DNA of 9,280 bases from NCBI GenBank assembly GCA_030830725.1, contig JAURMN010000177.1, forward strand, positions 1 to 9,280, written 5' to 3'. Source of the stretch: Balneolales bacterium. GTDB lineage: Bacteria; Bacteroidota; Rhodothermia; Balneolales; Balneolaceae. The position numbers and the translations under genes were made by a program. Each line of letters starts with the position of its first letter. The stretch's first letter is position 1. The notes beneath the pieces were generated by a model that made no database searches, was not told the origin of the DNA, and saw nothing but the letters and a program-made list of their open reading frames with translations. Positions 1 through 6,577 of this stretch are shown piece by piece.

Positions 1-1796
1 AACCTGTCCATTGGCTGCTCAGATTCCATGTCCTGCTTTACCGCAGCGATAGCTTTGAGCTGATCCGGCGTCTCTTCAAACTCAAACCGAGCCTCCATCT
101 CTCGTTGCCAGGTATTGTCGGGGTCAAATGCGTACGCTTGTTGCGATTTTCGTGCGGCGTAAAGTTGAATCAATTCTCGGGCAATATCCTGAAGTCTGGA
201 CCGTGTTTTTTGCTTTTTACGTTGCCATTCTCCGGACCCTAGTTTTGTTATCAGAGGCTCAGCACCCTCTTTCCCGGAATATTTCTGCAATTTGTGCAGG
301 CTGGTGACATTCACATACAGGATGGAGTCTTCCTGATAGCGAACTACGGCAGATTCCTGAATAGTTTCACGGACTTTGATTTGCTTGAAACCTTCAAATT
401 TCCCGATCCCATAATCCACATGAACCACATAGTCCCCTATGTTTAGATCTCGAAGTTCTTTGAGAGAAATTCCTCCATGAACACGTTTTTTCTTGAGTTT
501 AGCCCGATGAAATCGATGAAATATCTGATGGTCGGTTAAGACACTCATTCCGGGAATACCGGGTTGAGCTGGCAGGATAAACCCTTCATGTAGGGAAAGC
601 ACTTGTAAGTTCACATCCGGAAGATCGTCATCGAGCAGAAGTTCCTCAAAACGCTCCTTTTGAGACGCATTATCACACAAGATCACTACCTGATTATCCT
701 CTTGAGCTTCCTTTTTCAGATACTCCTTTACAAAGGAAAATTTAGAGCCAAATTCAGGGTGAGGAGAACTTTTAATAGGGTAGATCAAAGGGGTTTTTCC
801 TTCAGAATAAAGGCTCACTTTATCTGGGTGCGATTGTGTAGTGGAGGTAAATCCTCCTGTTTGAATCCGAGAGAAATTATGGAGTTCTGCGTGAAGGGTG
901 TCTGGAGTCAAATATCGCTCAGAGGGCATAGCCAGTAAGGCGTCCGCTTCTTCTTCGACTGTTATTCTAGCGGAGAGTGCCTGGTAATAGGCTTTCTCAA
1001 TCTGCTCAAAAAATATACCATGTTCTGCCTCGATAAGACCAGGTTGATGCATCCAAATCAACGTCTTCGGGGGCATATAACGGAAAAGGCTCTCCGAAGG
1101 GCGGTTACGAAACGAGACATTTGGCAGGAGACGAATCTCATCCAAAAAAGAAATCGAGCGCTGAGAATCGGGATCAAATTCTCGGAGACTGTCGATATCA
1201 TCCCCAAAAAATTCAATCCTTACTGGATAATCACTCCCAAAAGACCAGATGTCGAATATTCCACCACGTATCGCATATTCACCCGGTTGCTCCACAAAGT
1301 TTACCGCAGCATACTCCTGATCCACAAGAAGCGTTTGTAGCTGATCTGGAGGGTGATGATCGCCTTTCGCCAATCGTAGCGTTTCCTGGTCAAATAGTTT
1401 GGCAGAAAGGATCTTTTCGGTTAATGCGGTTATGCTGGTCGTGACCACAAAAGAAGATTGCCCCCTTATCTGTCCAGCAATTTCCGAGCGCTGAACCAGG
1501 TTTGCATGATCTCGCAGGGTTTCAGCATCATATGGTTTAAGACGGGTTGGCGGAAAGTAATAAACCTGCTCTCGCCCCAGCTGTTGTAGATCCGAGGCCC
1601 AGGAAGCAGCCGATTCATCGTCTGGTGTAAGAATCAAAAGAAGAGGATTTTCCTCAGCAATCACGTGTGAAAGAATCGCATGTAAAGATCCCGTTCCTCC
1701 CTGGAATTGAATTAAAGCTCGATCCTCTCGAAGCTTTTTCCTGATTTCTTCCAAGGGAATCAGACGCTTGACGGAATTCAACAGGAGATGACTCAT
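1..1796 (-). CDS. mfd: Transcription-repair coupling factor Mfd (N-terminal 598 codons; runs off left edge)
   Basis: Mfd is a DNA translocase that displaces RNA polymerase stalled at lesions and recruits UvrA for nucleotide excision repair. The reverse frame is open without interruption from the ATG at 1796 to base 1. A UvrB-like N-terminal module covers roughly residues 1-330, with a degenerate nucleotide-loop-like GGTGS at 33-37 and the family stretch EYAIRGGIFDIW followed by PVRIEFFGDDIDSLREFD at about 173-205, the region that contacts UvrA in the family. The RNA-polymerase-interacting CarD-like domain starts at IGDYVVHVDYGIGKFEGF (453-470) and ends near 540. The sequence then enters the translocase at FEFEETPDQLKAI (about 572-584). 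The family is usually about 1100-1150 residues, so the helicase motifs and C-terminal domain lie beyond the edge. The start is 19 nt after the batA stop, with an A/T-rich leader and no good Shine-Dalgarno sequence. It is probably the last visible gene of the Bat transcript. Product identity is secure. Confidence 0.96.
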   Translation of the reverse strand, partial: MSHLLLNSVKRLIPLEEIRKKLREDRALIQFQGGTGSLHAILSHVIAEENPLLLILTPDDESAASWASDLQQLGREQVYYFPPTRLKPYDAETLRDHANLVQRSEIAGQIRGQSSFVVTTSITALTEKILSAKLFDQETLRLAKGDHHPPDQLQTLLVDQEYAAVNFVEQPGEYAIRGGIFDIWSFGSDYPVRIEFFGDDIDSLREFDPDSQRSISFLDEIRLLPNVSFRNRPSESLFRYMPPKTLIWMHQPGLIEAEHGIFFEQIEKAYYQALSARITVEEEADALLAMPSERYLTPDTLHAELHNFSRIQTGGFTSTTQSHPDKVSLYSEGKTPLIYPIKSSPHPEFGSKFSFVKEYLKKEAQEDNQVVILCDNASQKERFEELLLDDDLPDVNLQVLSLHEGFILPAQPGIPGMSVLTDHQIFHRFHRAKLKKKRVHGGISLKELRDLNIGDYVVHVDYGIGKFEGFKQIKVRETIQESAVVRYQEDSILYVNVTSLHKLQKYSGKEGAEPLITKLGSGEWQRKKQKTRSRLQDIARELIQLYAARKSQQAYAFDPDNTWQREMEARFEFEETPDQLKAIAAVKQDMESEQPMDR

Positions 1797-1815
1797 AAAA
1801 ACAAAGGTTCAAAAA

Positions 1816-2826
1816 CTAAACGGAGAGGAGGGGTGAGCGTAACCAGAAAAACTCCAGAACAACTCCTGAAAAAAGGAAAATCAGGCTTATGAGAAGAAAG
1901 CGTTCATACAGATCTTCATAGTCTGTGTAATAAATTTCTTCGATTTCAGTCCTTTCTAACCTGTCAATCTGATCATAAATTTGTTGAAGAGATTCTGTAT
2001 CTGTGGCTCTGAAATAGGCTCCTCCGGTCATTACCGCGATCTGTGTAAGCATCTCTTCGTCGATATCTACACTCACGCTTTGATATCTTTTTCCGAAAAT
2101 AGGATCCACAACCGGATATGGGGCGGTACCCCGACTTCCAACACCGATTGTATAGATTCGAATCTGATAATTCTGAGCCAATTCGGCAGCTGTGACCGGA
2201 TCAATTTCGCCCGAATTATTCATTCCGTCCGTTAACAGAATGATCACTTTGCTCGAAGCATTACTATCTTTGAGACGATTCACAGCTGTCGCAATTCCCA
2301 TCCCAATGGCGGTTCCGTCTTGGATCTGGCCCATTTGTAATTCGTTCACCACATTGGTCAACAAATTATAATCTAATGTAGGTGGACATGCTGTATAACT
2401 TTGTCGGGCAAAGGCCACAAGACCTATCCGATCACTGATTCTTCTATTAATAAAATCCGTGGCTACCGTTCGTGCGGCTTCCAACCGGTTGGGCTTTAAA
2501 TCTTCAGCCCGCATGGAGGTGGAAATATCCAGGCTCAGAACAATATCAATTCCCTCTGCATTTCGTTCAACGGTAACATTTTCAAGTTGAGGACGCGCCA
2601 GTGCAACCACAGCAAGCAACAAGCTTGCCCCAATCATTACACTTGGAATAAAACGAAGAGTTTCCCTTAGGCCTTTACCGGGAAGTTGTAACAATTTGGT
2701 CGAGGAAAAAAGAAACCGTTGCCTGCGATGATTTCGTGACTGCCACATAACAAAGAGCCCCCAACATGGGAGTAAGAGCAGAAGCCAGAAAGCTTCAGGA
2801 GAGTGCCATTCGATTTCATTAATCAT
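1816..2826 (-). CDS. batA: BatA-like VWA-domain membrane protein
   Basis: 336 residues. A hydrophobic N-terminal segment (about 12-28) and a second (about 60-78) fit the aerotolerance-regulator N-terminal region. A von Willebrand A domain spans roughly 93-290, and a last membrane helix lies at about 310-328. The metal-ion-dependent adhesion site is complete: D100-x-S102-x-S104 in DISTSM, T172 in DGTAIG, and D200 in LLTDGMN. The VWA domain should face the periplasm between the second and third helices and bind protein partners through a divalent cation. Members of this family were first linked to aerotolerance in Bacteroides; the molecular role is still unclear. The ATG shares an ATGA overlap with the preceding gene's TGA and has a GAGGAG eight bases upstream, so translation is coupled. 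BatB has similar architecture. I prefer BatA because the gene directly follows the DUF58 and middle-protein genes, as batA usually does. No BatB paralogue follows. Confidence 0.88.
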   Translation of the reverse strand: MINEIEWHSPEAFWLLLLLPCWGLFVMWQSRNHRRQRFLFSSTKLLQLPGKGLRETLRFIPSVMIGASLLLAVVALARPQLENVTVERNAEGIDIVLSLDISTSMRAEDLKPNRLEAARTVATDFINRRISDRIGLVAFARQSYTACPPTLDYNLLTNVVNELQMGQIQDGTAIGMGIATAVNRLKDSNASSKVIILLTDGMNNSGEIDPVTAAELAQNYQIRIYTIGVGSRGTAPYPVVDPIFGKRYQSVSVDIDEEMLTQIAVMTGGAYFRATDTESLQQIYDQIDRLERTEIEEIYYTDYEDLYERFLLISLIFLFSGVVLEFFWLRSPLLSV

Positions 2827-3881
2827 GAAGGGATCTCCTCACTCTTCTTCGTTTCCATTATCTCTATCCCTGACACTTTTTTACCGGCCTTCTTCTCTCC
2901 CAAAGATGCTCTAACGGAAGTTTCAAACTCTAATTTAAGTTGGTTAATGCGATAACGATCTTCTCTTGTTGCTACCTGATAGAACTCTCTTGCAGTATCC
3001 ACTGCATGACGAGCCATTTCCTGAGTCGGATTGAATTTGGCAAATTTCACCTGGTCCGCCTCACGTAACACTACTCGTGCAGCTTTGATTAATGATTCAT
3101 GGGCATGATAGGCCTGAAGCCCTCGTAAAATCTCAAAAGAGGTCATTTCGAGAGCCTCAATTCTATATACCTCTTCCATATAGGTACGAATAGCATTTCC
3201 CAGTTCGATATAGAAAGGTGGGTAATCTTCATTGACCAGTCTGGAAACTTGAGAAGCTAATCCTTCAATTGTACCGGAAAGCGTCTCCAAGGGGTCAGGG
3301 AAGGGAGGGAGTTCGGGTTCAACTTCAGGTTCATGGGAGTCTGACTCTTTCCACTTCTTCCATAACGCCAACGAAAGAAGCCCAATGATGAGTAGAACAA
3401 CAATCAAAAGGGCATAGTGCCACCAGGGTCTTGAAAATTCAAATATAGGTTTGATAGGCCGGAGTTCACCTGTTTCCGCGCTGTCAGGCAATACTGTCTG
3501 GAAAAAAAGAGGAATACGAGAGGACAAAATTACGGTATCTCTACCATTCCCATAAAGCTGAATGGGAATAGCGGCAAGTAGTGTATCGCCAATAGAAAAA
3601 TACTGAAGATCCAGAACGACACTATCCAGATAAGTGGATTTCTTGAAGCGCTGTCTGTTTAACTCGAATAGTTCTCCTCGGAAGTAGTCGGAATCTGGAA
3701 GTTTGATCTCCGGAAATTCTGTATTTGTCGTGATTAAAAGGGTAATTCTAAAAGGATCCCCAATTCGCACGCTGTCCTGAGAAAGTAGTGTTTGAACCAT
3801 CTGAGCCTGAGCTCCCTTAGAAAGCACAAAGACAAAGAAAAACATGAACAACCAATACTTACTCCGAAAATAATGTGCCAT
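2823..3881 (-). CDS. Bat-cluster middle protein: signal peptide, single TM, DUF4381/BatD-like C-terminal region
   Basis: 352 residues. The N-terminus looks like a Sec signal peptide (hydrophobic 11-20, possible cleavage after AQA near 26). Residues about 27-145 form a beta-rich ectodomain with no cysteine. A strong membrane helix lies at about 155-173 and is followed by the basic KKWK, placing the C-terminal half in the cytoplasm. After a proline/glutamate-rich linker (about 181-198), a helical region carries LGNAIRTYMEEVYRI, LEMTSFEIL and ADQVKFAKFNPT. These resemble the conserved segments of DUF4381 proteins and of the BatD C-terminus (Y-x5-7-E-x-TS-E and D-x-VKFAK). It sits between a DUF58 gene and batA, the position such proteins hold in Bacteroidota clusters. 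It probably links the DUF58/MoxR side in the cytoplasm to periplasmic BatA. The tail (about 325-352) is Lys/Glu-rich and looks disordered. The precise function is unknown, and the family label rests on motif recall and context. Confidence 0.8.
   Translation of the reverse strand: MAHYFRSKYWLFMFFFVFVLSKGAQAQMVQTLLSQDSVRIGDPFRITLLITTNTEFPEIKLPDSDYFRGELFELNRQRFKKSTYLDSVVLDLQYFSIGDTLLAAIPIQLYGNGRDTVILSSRIPLFFQTVLPDSAETGELRPIKPIFEFSRPWWHYALLIVVLLIIGLLSLALWKKWKESDSHEPEVEPELPPFPDPLETLSGTIEGLASQVSRLVNEDYPPFYIELGNAIRTYMEEVYRIEALEMTSFEILRGLQAYHAHESLIKAARVVLREADQVKFAKFNPTQEMARHAVDTAREFYQVATREDRYRINQLKLEFETSVRASLGEKKAGKKVSGIEIMETKKSEEIPS
2835..2840 (-). promoter_or_regulatory. Shine-Dalgarno for batA, inside the preceding gene
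   Basis: GAGGAG on the reverse strand lies eight bases before the batA ATG at 2826, within the last codons of the middle-protein gene. Together with the ATGA stop/start overlap (2823-2826), it indicates termination-reinitiation coupling of the two subunits. Confidence 0.75.
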
Positions 3882-3890
3882 TTGAGTTAT

Positions 3891-3896
3891 CTCCTC
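3891..3896 (-). promoter_or_regulatory. Shine-Dalgarno for the Bat middle protein, overlapping the DUF58 stop
   Basis: GAGGAG on the reverse strand ends nine bases before the ATG at 3881 and overlaps the TGA of the DUF58 gene (3895-3897). A ribosome terminating on DUF58 would sit on this site, which suggests coupled translation. It also supports 3881 as the true start. Confidence 0.75.
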
Positions 3897-4770
3897 AATA
3901 ACGATTTAATCTTCGGTGAAAAAATGTGATCAAGGGTCTTACATAAGACTGATTCGTCCGTAATCGAATGAAATCGAGTTTCATTTTGAGGAATTTATCC
4001 TCCAAATTGGCCTGATTTTCCAGTGTTTTTGCCTTTATCTGAAGCTGATTTTTGCGACTTGACGTGTCAATCCATACTGTCTCACCTGTCTCCGCATCCT
4101 CAAATGGGAGTAACCCTAGGGCGGGCAATTCTGTCTCCAGTTCATCGACAATGTGAAGGCAAACCAAATCATGCTTATTTCGGGTGATACGGATCTCTCG
4201 TTCGTAATCCTTATCCTGAAAATCAGAGGCCAAGACTACAATAGACCGACGATTAAGGAGCCTGTTAATATAATTCAACGCCTCTTTGATAGTTGTTCCC
4301 TGCCCGGTTGGCTTGGCGTCAAGAAGGTCCCGAATCAGTCTGAGTACATGTGATTTTCCTTTCTTTGGAGGAACTACCTTTTCAATCTTATCACTAAAAA
4401 GAATCATTCCTACCTTATCACCGTTCTGGATCGCACTAAAGGCCAACACTGCACTCACTTCGGCCGCCAATTCCATTTTGGTCTGAGAATGGGTGCCAAA
4501 AAAACCACTGGGGGAGATATCGACACAAAGCATCAAAGTCTGTTCGCGTTCTTCCTCAAACACCTTAATATAAGGGCGGTCATTTCGTGCGGTAACATTC
4601 CAATCAATTTGCCGAACGTCATCTCCAAACGTGTATTCACGGACTTCAGAAAATTCCATACCTCGCCCTTTAAATGCAGACTGATACTCACCTCCAAACA
4701 TGGAATTGACCAGTCCTTTGGTGCGAATCTCGATCTTTTTGACCTTTTTCAGTAGTTCTTTGGAATCCAT
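3895..4770 (-). CDS. DUF58 domain-containing protein
   Basis: 291 residues with no membrane segment or signal peptide, so probably cytosolic. The DUF58 hallmarks are present: GEYQSAFKGRGMEFSEVREY at 27-46, then GDDVRQIDWNVTAR at 49-62, with PYIKVFEEERE just after. Residues about 78-210 form a VWA-like fold with a MIDAS-like D84-x-S86-x-S88, a Thr near 159-160 and an Asp at 183 (ASDFQ). DUF58 proteins normally accompany a MoxR AAA+ ATPase and VWA membrane proteins and are thought to act as adaptors; their biochemical activity is not established. This gene opens the leftward unit. No moxR precedes it: the next gene upstream is the divergent ald. The next gene starts 13 nt after its stop. The ATG at 4770 has no Shine-Dalgarno sequence, but an in-frame TAA lies just upstream and the conserved N-terminal IEIRTKGLVNSMFGG needs this start. 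Confidence 0.93.
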   Translation of the reverse strand: MDSKELLKKVKKIEIRTKGLVNSMFGGEYQSAFKGRGMEFSEVREYTFGDDVRQIDWNVTARNDRPYIKVFEEEREQTLMLCVDISPSGFFGTHSQTKMELAAEVSAVLAFSAIQNGDKVGMILFSDKIEKVVPPKKGKSHVLRLIRDLLDAKPTGQGTTIKEALNYINRLLNRRSIVVLASDFQDKDYEREIRITRNKHDLVCLHIVDELETELPALGLLPFEDAETGETVWIDTSSRKNQLQIKAKTLENQANLEDKFLKMKLDFIRLRTNQSYVRPLITFFHRRLNRY

Positions 4771-4862
4771 GCATTAAATATACGAACCAATAGGCAGGAG
4801 AGCTTATCTTTTATGAAAAAAACGATGAAAACAACCTGAAATTAGAGAGAAAATCCTATCTT

Positions 4863-4876
4863 TACAGGCTGTACAG
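4863..4876. repeat. Nested palindromes upstream of ald (candidate operator)
   Basis: TACAG-G-CTGTA (4863-4873) is a perfect inverted repeat around one central base. It overlaps a second perfect palindrome, CTGTACAG (4869-4876). The pair abuts the TATCTTTA candidate promoter element, a suitable place for a repressor or activator of ald or of the divergent Bat unit. Short palindromes also arise by chance, and no regulator gene is present in the window to pair it with. Confidence 0.3.
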
Positions 4877-4941
4877 TAGAACGATATGTCAACCGGTTTC
4901 TCTCCTGATTTATTGTTCTCTATTTATAAATGAATTGTTAC

Positions 4942-4946
4942 AGAGG
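4942..4946 (+). promoter_or_regulatory. Shine-Dalgarno that fixes the ald start
   Basis: AGAGG lies six bases before the ATG at 4953. It rules out the in-frame TTG at 4935, which would add six residues not found in alanine dehydrogenases and would put this site inside the coding sequence. Confidence 0.8.
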
Positions 4947-4952
4947 CTTGCT

Positions 4953-6056
4953 ATGATTATTGGAGTTCCAAAAGAGATTAAAACGCATGAAAACCGAGTT
5001 GCACTTGTGCCGGGTGGCGTAGTGCAGATGGTCAAAGATGGACATAAAGTCCAAGTTGAAGAAGGGGCCGGACTGGGAAGCGGATTTTCTGATCAGGAAT
5101 ACAAAGATGCGGGTGCGATCATTCTAGATACCGCAAAAAAGGTATGGGAATCGTCTGAAATGATTATGAAAGTGAAGGAACCGATTCCTTCCGAATATGG
5201 ATTTTTACGTGAAGGGTTGGTTGTTTTCACCTATTTCCATTTTGCAGCCAGTCGTGAGCTTACTGAAGCTGTAATTCAGTCCAAGTGTATTGCAATTGCC
5301 TATGAAACCGTTGAAAAAGTGGACGGATCCTTACCTTTACTCATTCCAATGAGTGAAGTAGCCGGAAGAATGGCTCCACAGGAAGGGGCTAAATATTTGG
5401 AAAAAGCTCAGGGTGGACGTGGAGTATTGTTGGGTGGAATTCCAGGAGTTCGTCCTGCTAACGTATTGGTATTAGGTGGGGGAATCGTAGGAGTTAATGC
5501 CGCAAAAATTGCTGCTGGTATGGGAGCCAATACCACAATTCTGGACATCCATATGCCAAGACTTCGCTACCTGGATGAAGTCATGCCAAAAAATGTCAAA
5601 ACGGTCTATTCTTCTGAAGCTAATATTCGCGCCCTTCTTCCTGAAACCGATCTGGTAATTGGGGCTGTTCTGATACCAGGAGCAAAAGCACCTCGCTTGA
5701 TTACTCGGGATATGTTTTCGTTGATGAAGCCCGGATCGGTACTTGTCGATGTTGCTATTGATCAAGGGGGATGCTTTGAAACCTCAAAAGCCACTACTCA
5801 TGATGACCCGATCTATGTAGTAGATGAGATCGTTCACTACTGTGTGGCGAATATGCCAGGCGCTGTTCCCTATACGTCGACCATCGGTTTGACTAACGTA
5901 ACACTTCCATACGCTCGTTCCATTGCGTCTAAAGGGTGGAAAAAAGCCGTGGAACAAGATCCGGAATTGATGAAAGGTCTAAATATTGCAGCTGGAAAAA
6001 TTACCTATAAAGATGTGGCCTCTGCGTTTGATTTAGAGTACACTCCATATGCGTGA
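4953..6056 (+). CDS. ald: Alanine dehydrogenase (NAD+)
   Basis: Catalyses the reversible oxidative deamination of L-alanine to pyruvate and ammonia with NAD+ in the cytoplasm, linking alanine use to central carbon and nitrogen metabolism. 367 residues, close to the family's usual length of about 370. It starts at MIIGVPKEIK-x4-NRVALVP, the family signature. Expected active-site residues fall at the standard numbers: R15, K75 (VKEP), H96 (YFHFA) and D270 (DVAIDQGGC). The Rossmann NAD-binding loop is LGGGIVG at 174-180, and D198 in ILDIH is placed to bind the adenosine ribose. The C-terminus LEYTPYA is also typical. The gene is monocistronic as far as the sequence shows: divergent from the Bat unit and convergent with ybeY. 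Closely related pyridine nucleotide transhydrogenase alpha subunits share the fold, but the catalytic residues and length favour Ald. The 182-bp upstream region with palindromes suggests its own regulated promoter. Confidence 0.97.
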   Translation: MIIGVPKEIKTHENRVALVPGGVVQMVKDGHKVQVEEGAGLGSGFSDQEYKDAGAIILDTAKKVWESSEMIMKVKEPIPSEYGFLREGLVVFTYFHFAASRELTEAVIQSKCIAIAYETVEKVDGSLPLLIPMSEVAGRMAPQEGAKYLEKAQGGRGVLLGGIPGVRPANVLVLGGGIVGVNAAKIAAGMGANTTILDIHMPRLRYLDEVMPKNVKTVYSSEANIRALLPETDLVIGAVLIPGAKAPRLITRDMFSLMKPGSVLVDVAIDQGGCFETSKATTHDDPIYVVDEIVHYCVANMPGAVPYTSTIGLTNVTLPYARSIASKGWKKAVEQDPELMKGLNIAAGKITYKDVASAFDLEYTPYA

Positions 6057-6078
6057 GGTCATCCATTAATCTCATCGG

Positions 6079-6576
6079 TCAGGAGATCCCTAAGGCGTCT
6101 AAATAGCGATCTTCGGTTTGCCTTATTCGACGAATTTGTTCTTCTGTTTGATCTTCGTGTCCGCAAATATGAAGAAGTCCGTGGATGAGAACCCGGCAAA
6201 ATTCGTGCTTAAATAGAATCCCCAAATCCGTCGCTTGTTCTTGTATTCTAAAAGGGCACTGAATAATAGTGGCTTCCATTGGATCACCTTCTTCCTCATA
6301 CCGAAATGCGATGTTATCGGTCAGATAGGTTTCCTTCAGAAATTCTGAATTCAATCGGATCATTTCGTCTGGGTTTGAATAAATAAGCTCAACAAAGCCA
6401 TCTTCAATGTTCTCTTCAGAGAGAACATGAAGGGCTATTTTTTGAATTGCATCCTTTGAAAGGGGAAGATCTAGGTCTGATTGATTTAGCACAGAAATCT
6501 CAAGATTGGAGGCTGTTTCATCACGCAGCGATGGAAACTTCATCTTATTTGTCTCTTTAGAGGACTTCAGACTCAT
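6079..6576 (-). CDS. ybeY: Endoribonuclease/16S rRNA maturation factor YbeY, Bacteroidota-type
   Basis: About 165 residues. YbeY is a metal-dependent endoribonuclease acting in 16S rRNA 3'-end maturation and ribosome quality control. The core metal motif is HGLLHICGHED (132-142 from this start): the first two histidines, H132 and H136, are in place, but the usual third histidine is Asp (D142), and an extra His (H140) replaces the usual Tyr. Upstream, LNSEFLKETYLTDNIAF corresponds to the canonical LN-x3-R-x4-PTDVLSF, with Leu for the conserved Arg; this is as I recall it in Bacteroidota homologues. The usual Gly-Asp before the next strand reads Glu-Ala here. The C-terminal QTEEQIRRIRQTEDRYL fits the final helix. 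I chose the ATG at 6576 over an in-frame TTG at 6600. It follows the upstream TAA by one base and has ACAGG (6585-6589) eight bases before it. A later ATG at 6543 is also possible. Confidence 0.92.
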   Translation of the reverse strand: MSLKSSKETNKMKFPSLRDETASNLEISVLNQSDLDLPLSKDAIQKIALHVLSEENIEDGFVELIYSNPDEMIRLNSEFLKETYLTDNIAFRYEEEGDPMEATIIQCPFRIQEQATDLGILFKHEFCRVLIHGLLHICGHEDQTEEQIRRIRQTEDRYLDALGIS

Positions 6577-6577
6577 T

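Larger units (their letters stand above)
4771..4952. promoter_or_regulatory. Divergent intergenic region between the Bat unit and ald
   Basis: This 182-bp A/T-rich stretch separates two divergently transcribed units and so must hold both promoters. TATATTTA (4775-4782, reverse strand) and TATCTTTA (4857-4864, forward strand) each match seven of eight positions of the Bacteroidota -7 consensus TAnnTTTG. Neither has a convincing TTG at the expected -33 distance. The reverse-strand match would start transcription almost at the DUF58 ATG, which would fit that gene's lack of a Shine-Dalgarno site, but this is speculative. The forward match would give ald a leader of about 80 nt. AACCGGTT (4891-4898) and ATTTATAAAT (4922-4931) are perfect short palindromes. 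That promoters lie here is near certain; the exact elements are weak guesses. Confidence 0.6.

Noticed and set aside
660..1444. Forward-strand open frames of 92-107 codons
   Set aside because: They lie entirely inside the continuous reverse-strand mfd frame, overlap each other, and their translations are rich in basic residues with no recognisable domain.
1..1796. Possible gene-free or frameshifted region at the left end
   Set aside because: I translated the reverse strand line by line: one frame is open from the ATG at 1796 to the edge and reads as Mfd throughout, with no frameshift.
4935..4952. TTG at 4935 as the ald start
   Set aside because: It would place the AGAGG ribosome site inside the gene and add residues not seen in alanine dehydrogenases; the ATG at 4953 gives the standard catalytic numbering.
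5472..5765. Reverse-strand 97-codon frame inside ald
   Set aside because: It is antisense to the Rossmann region of a clear alanine dehydrogenase and has no protein-like features.
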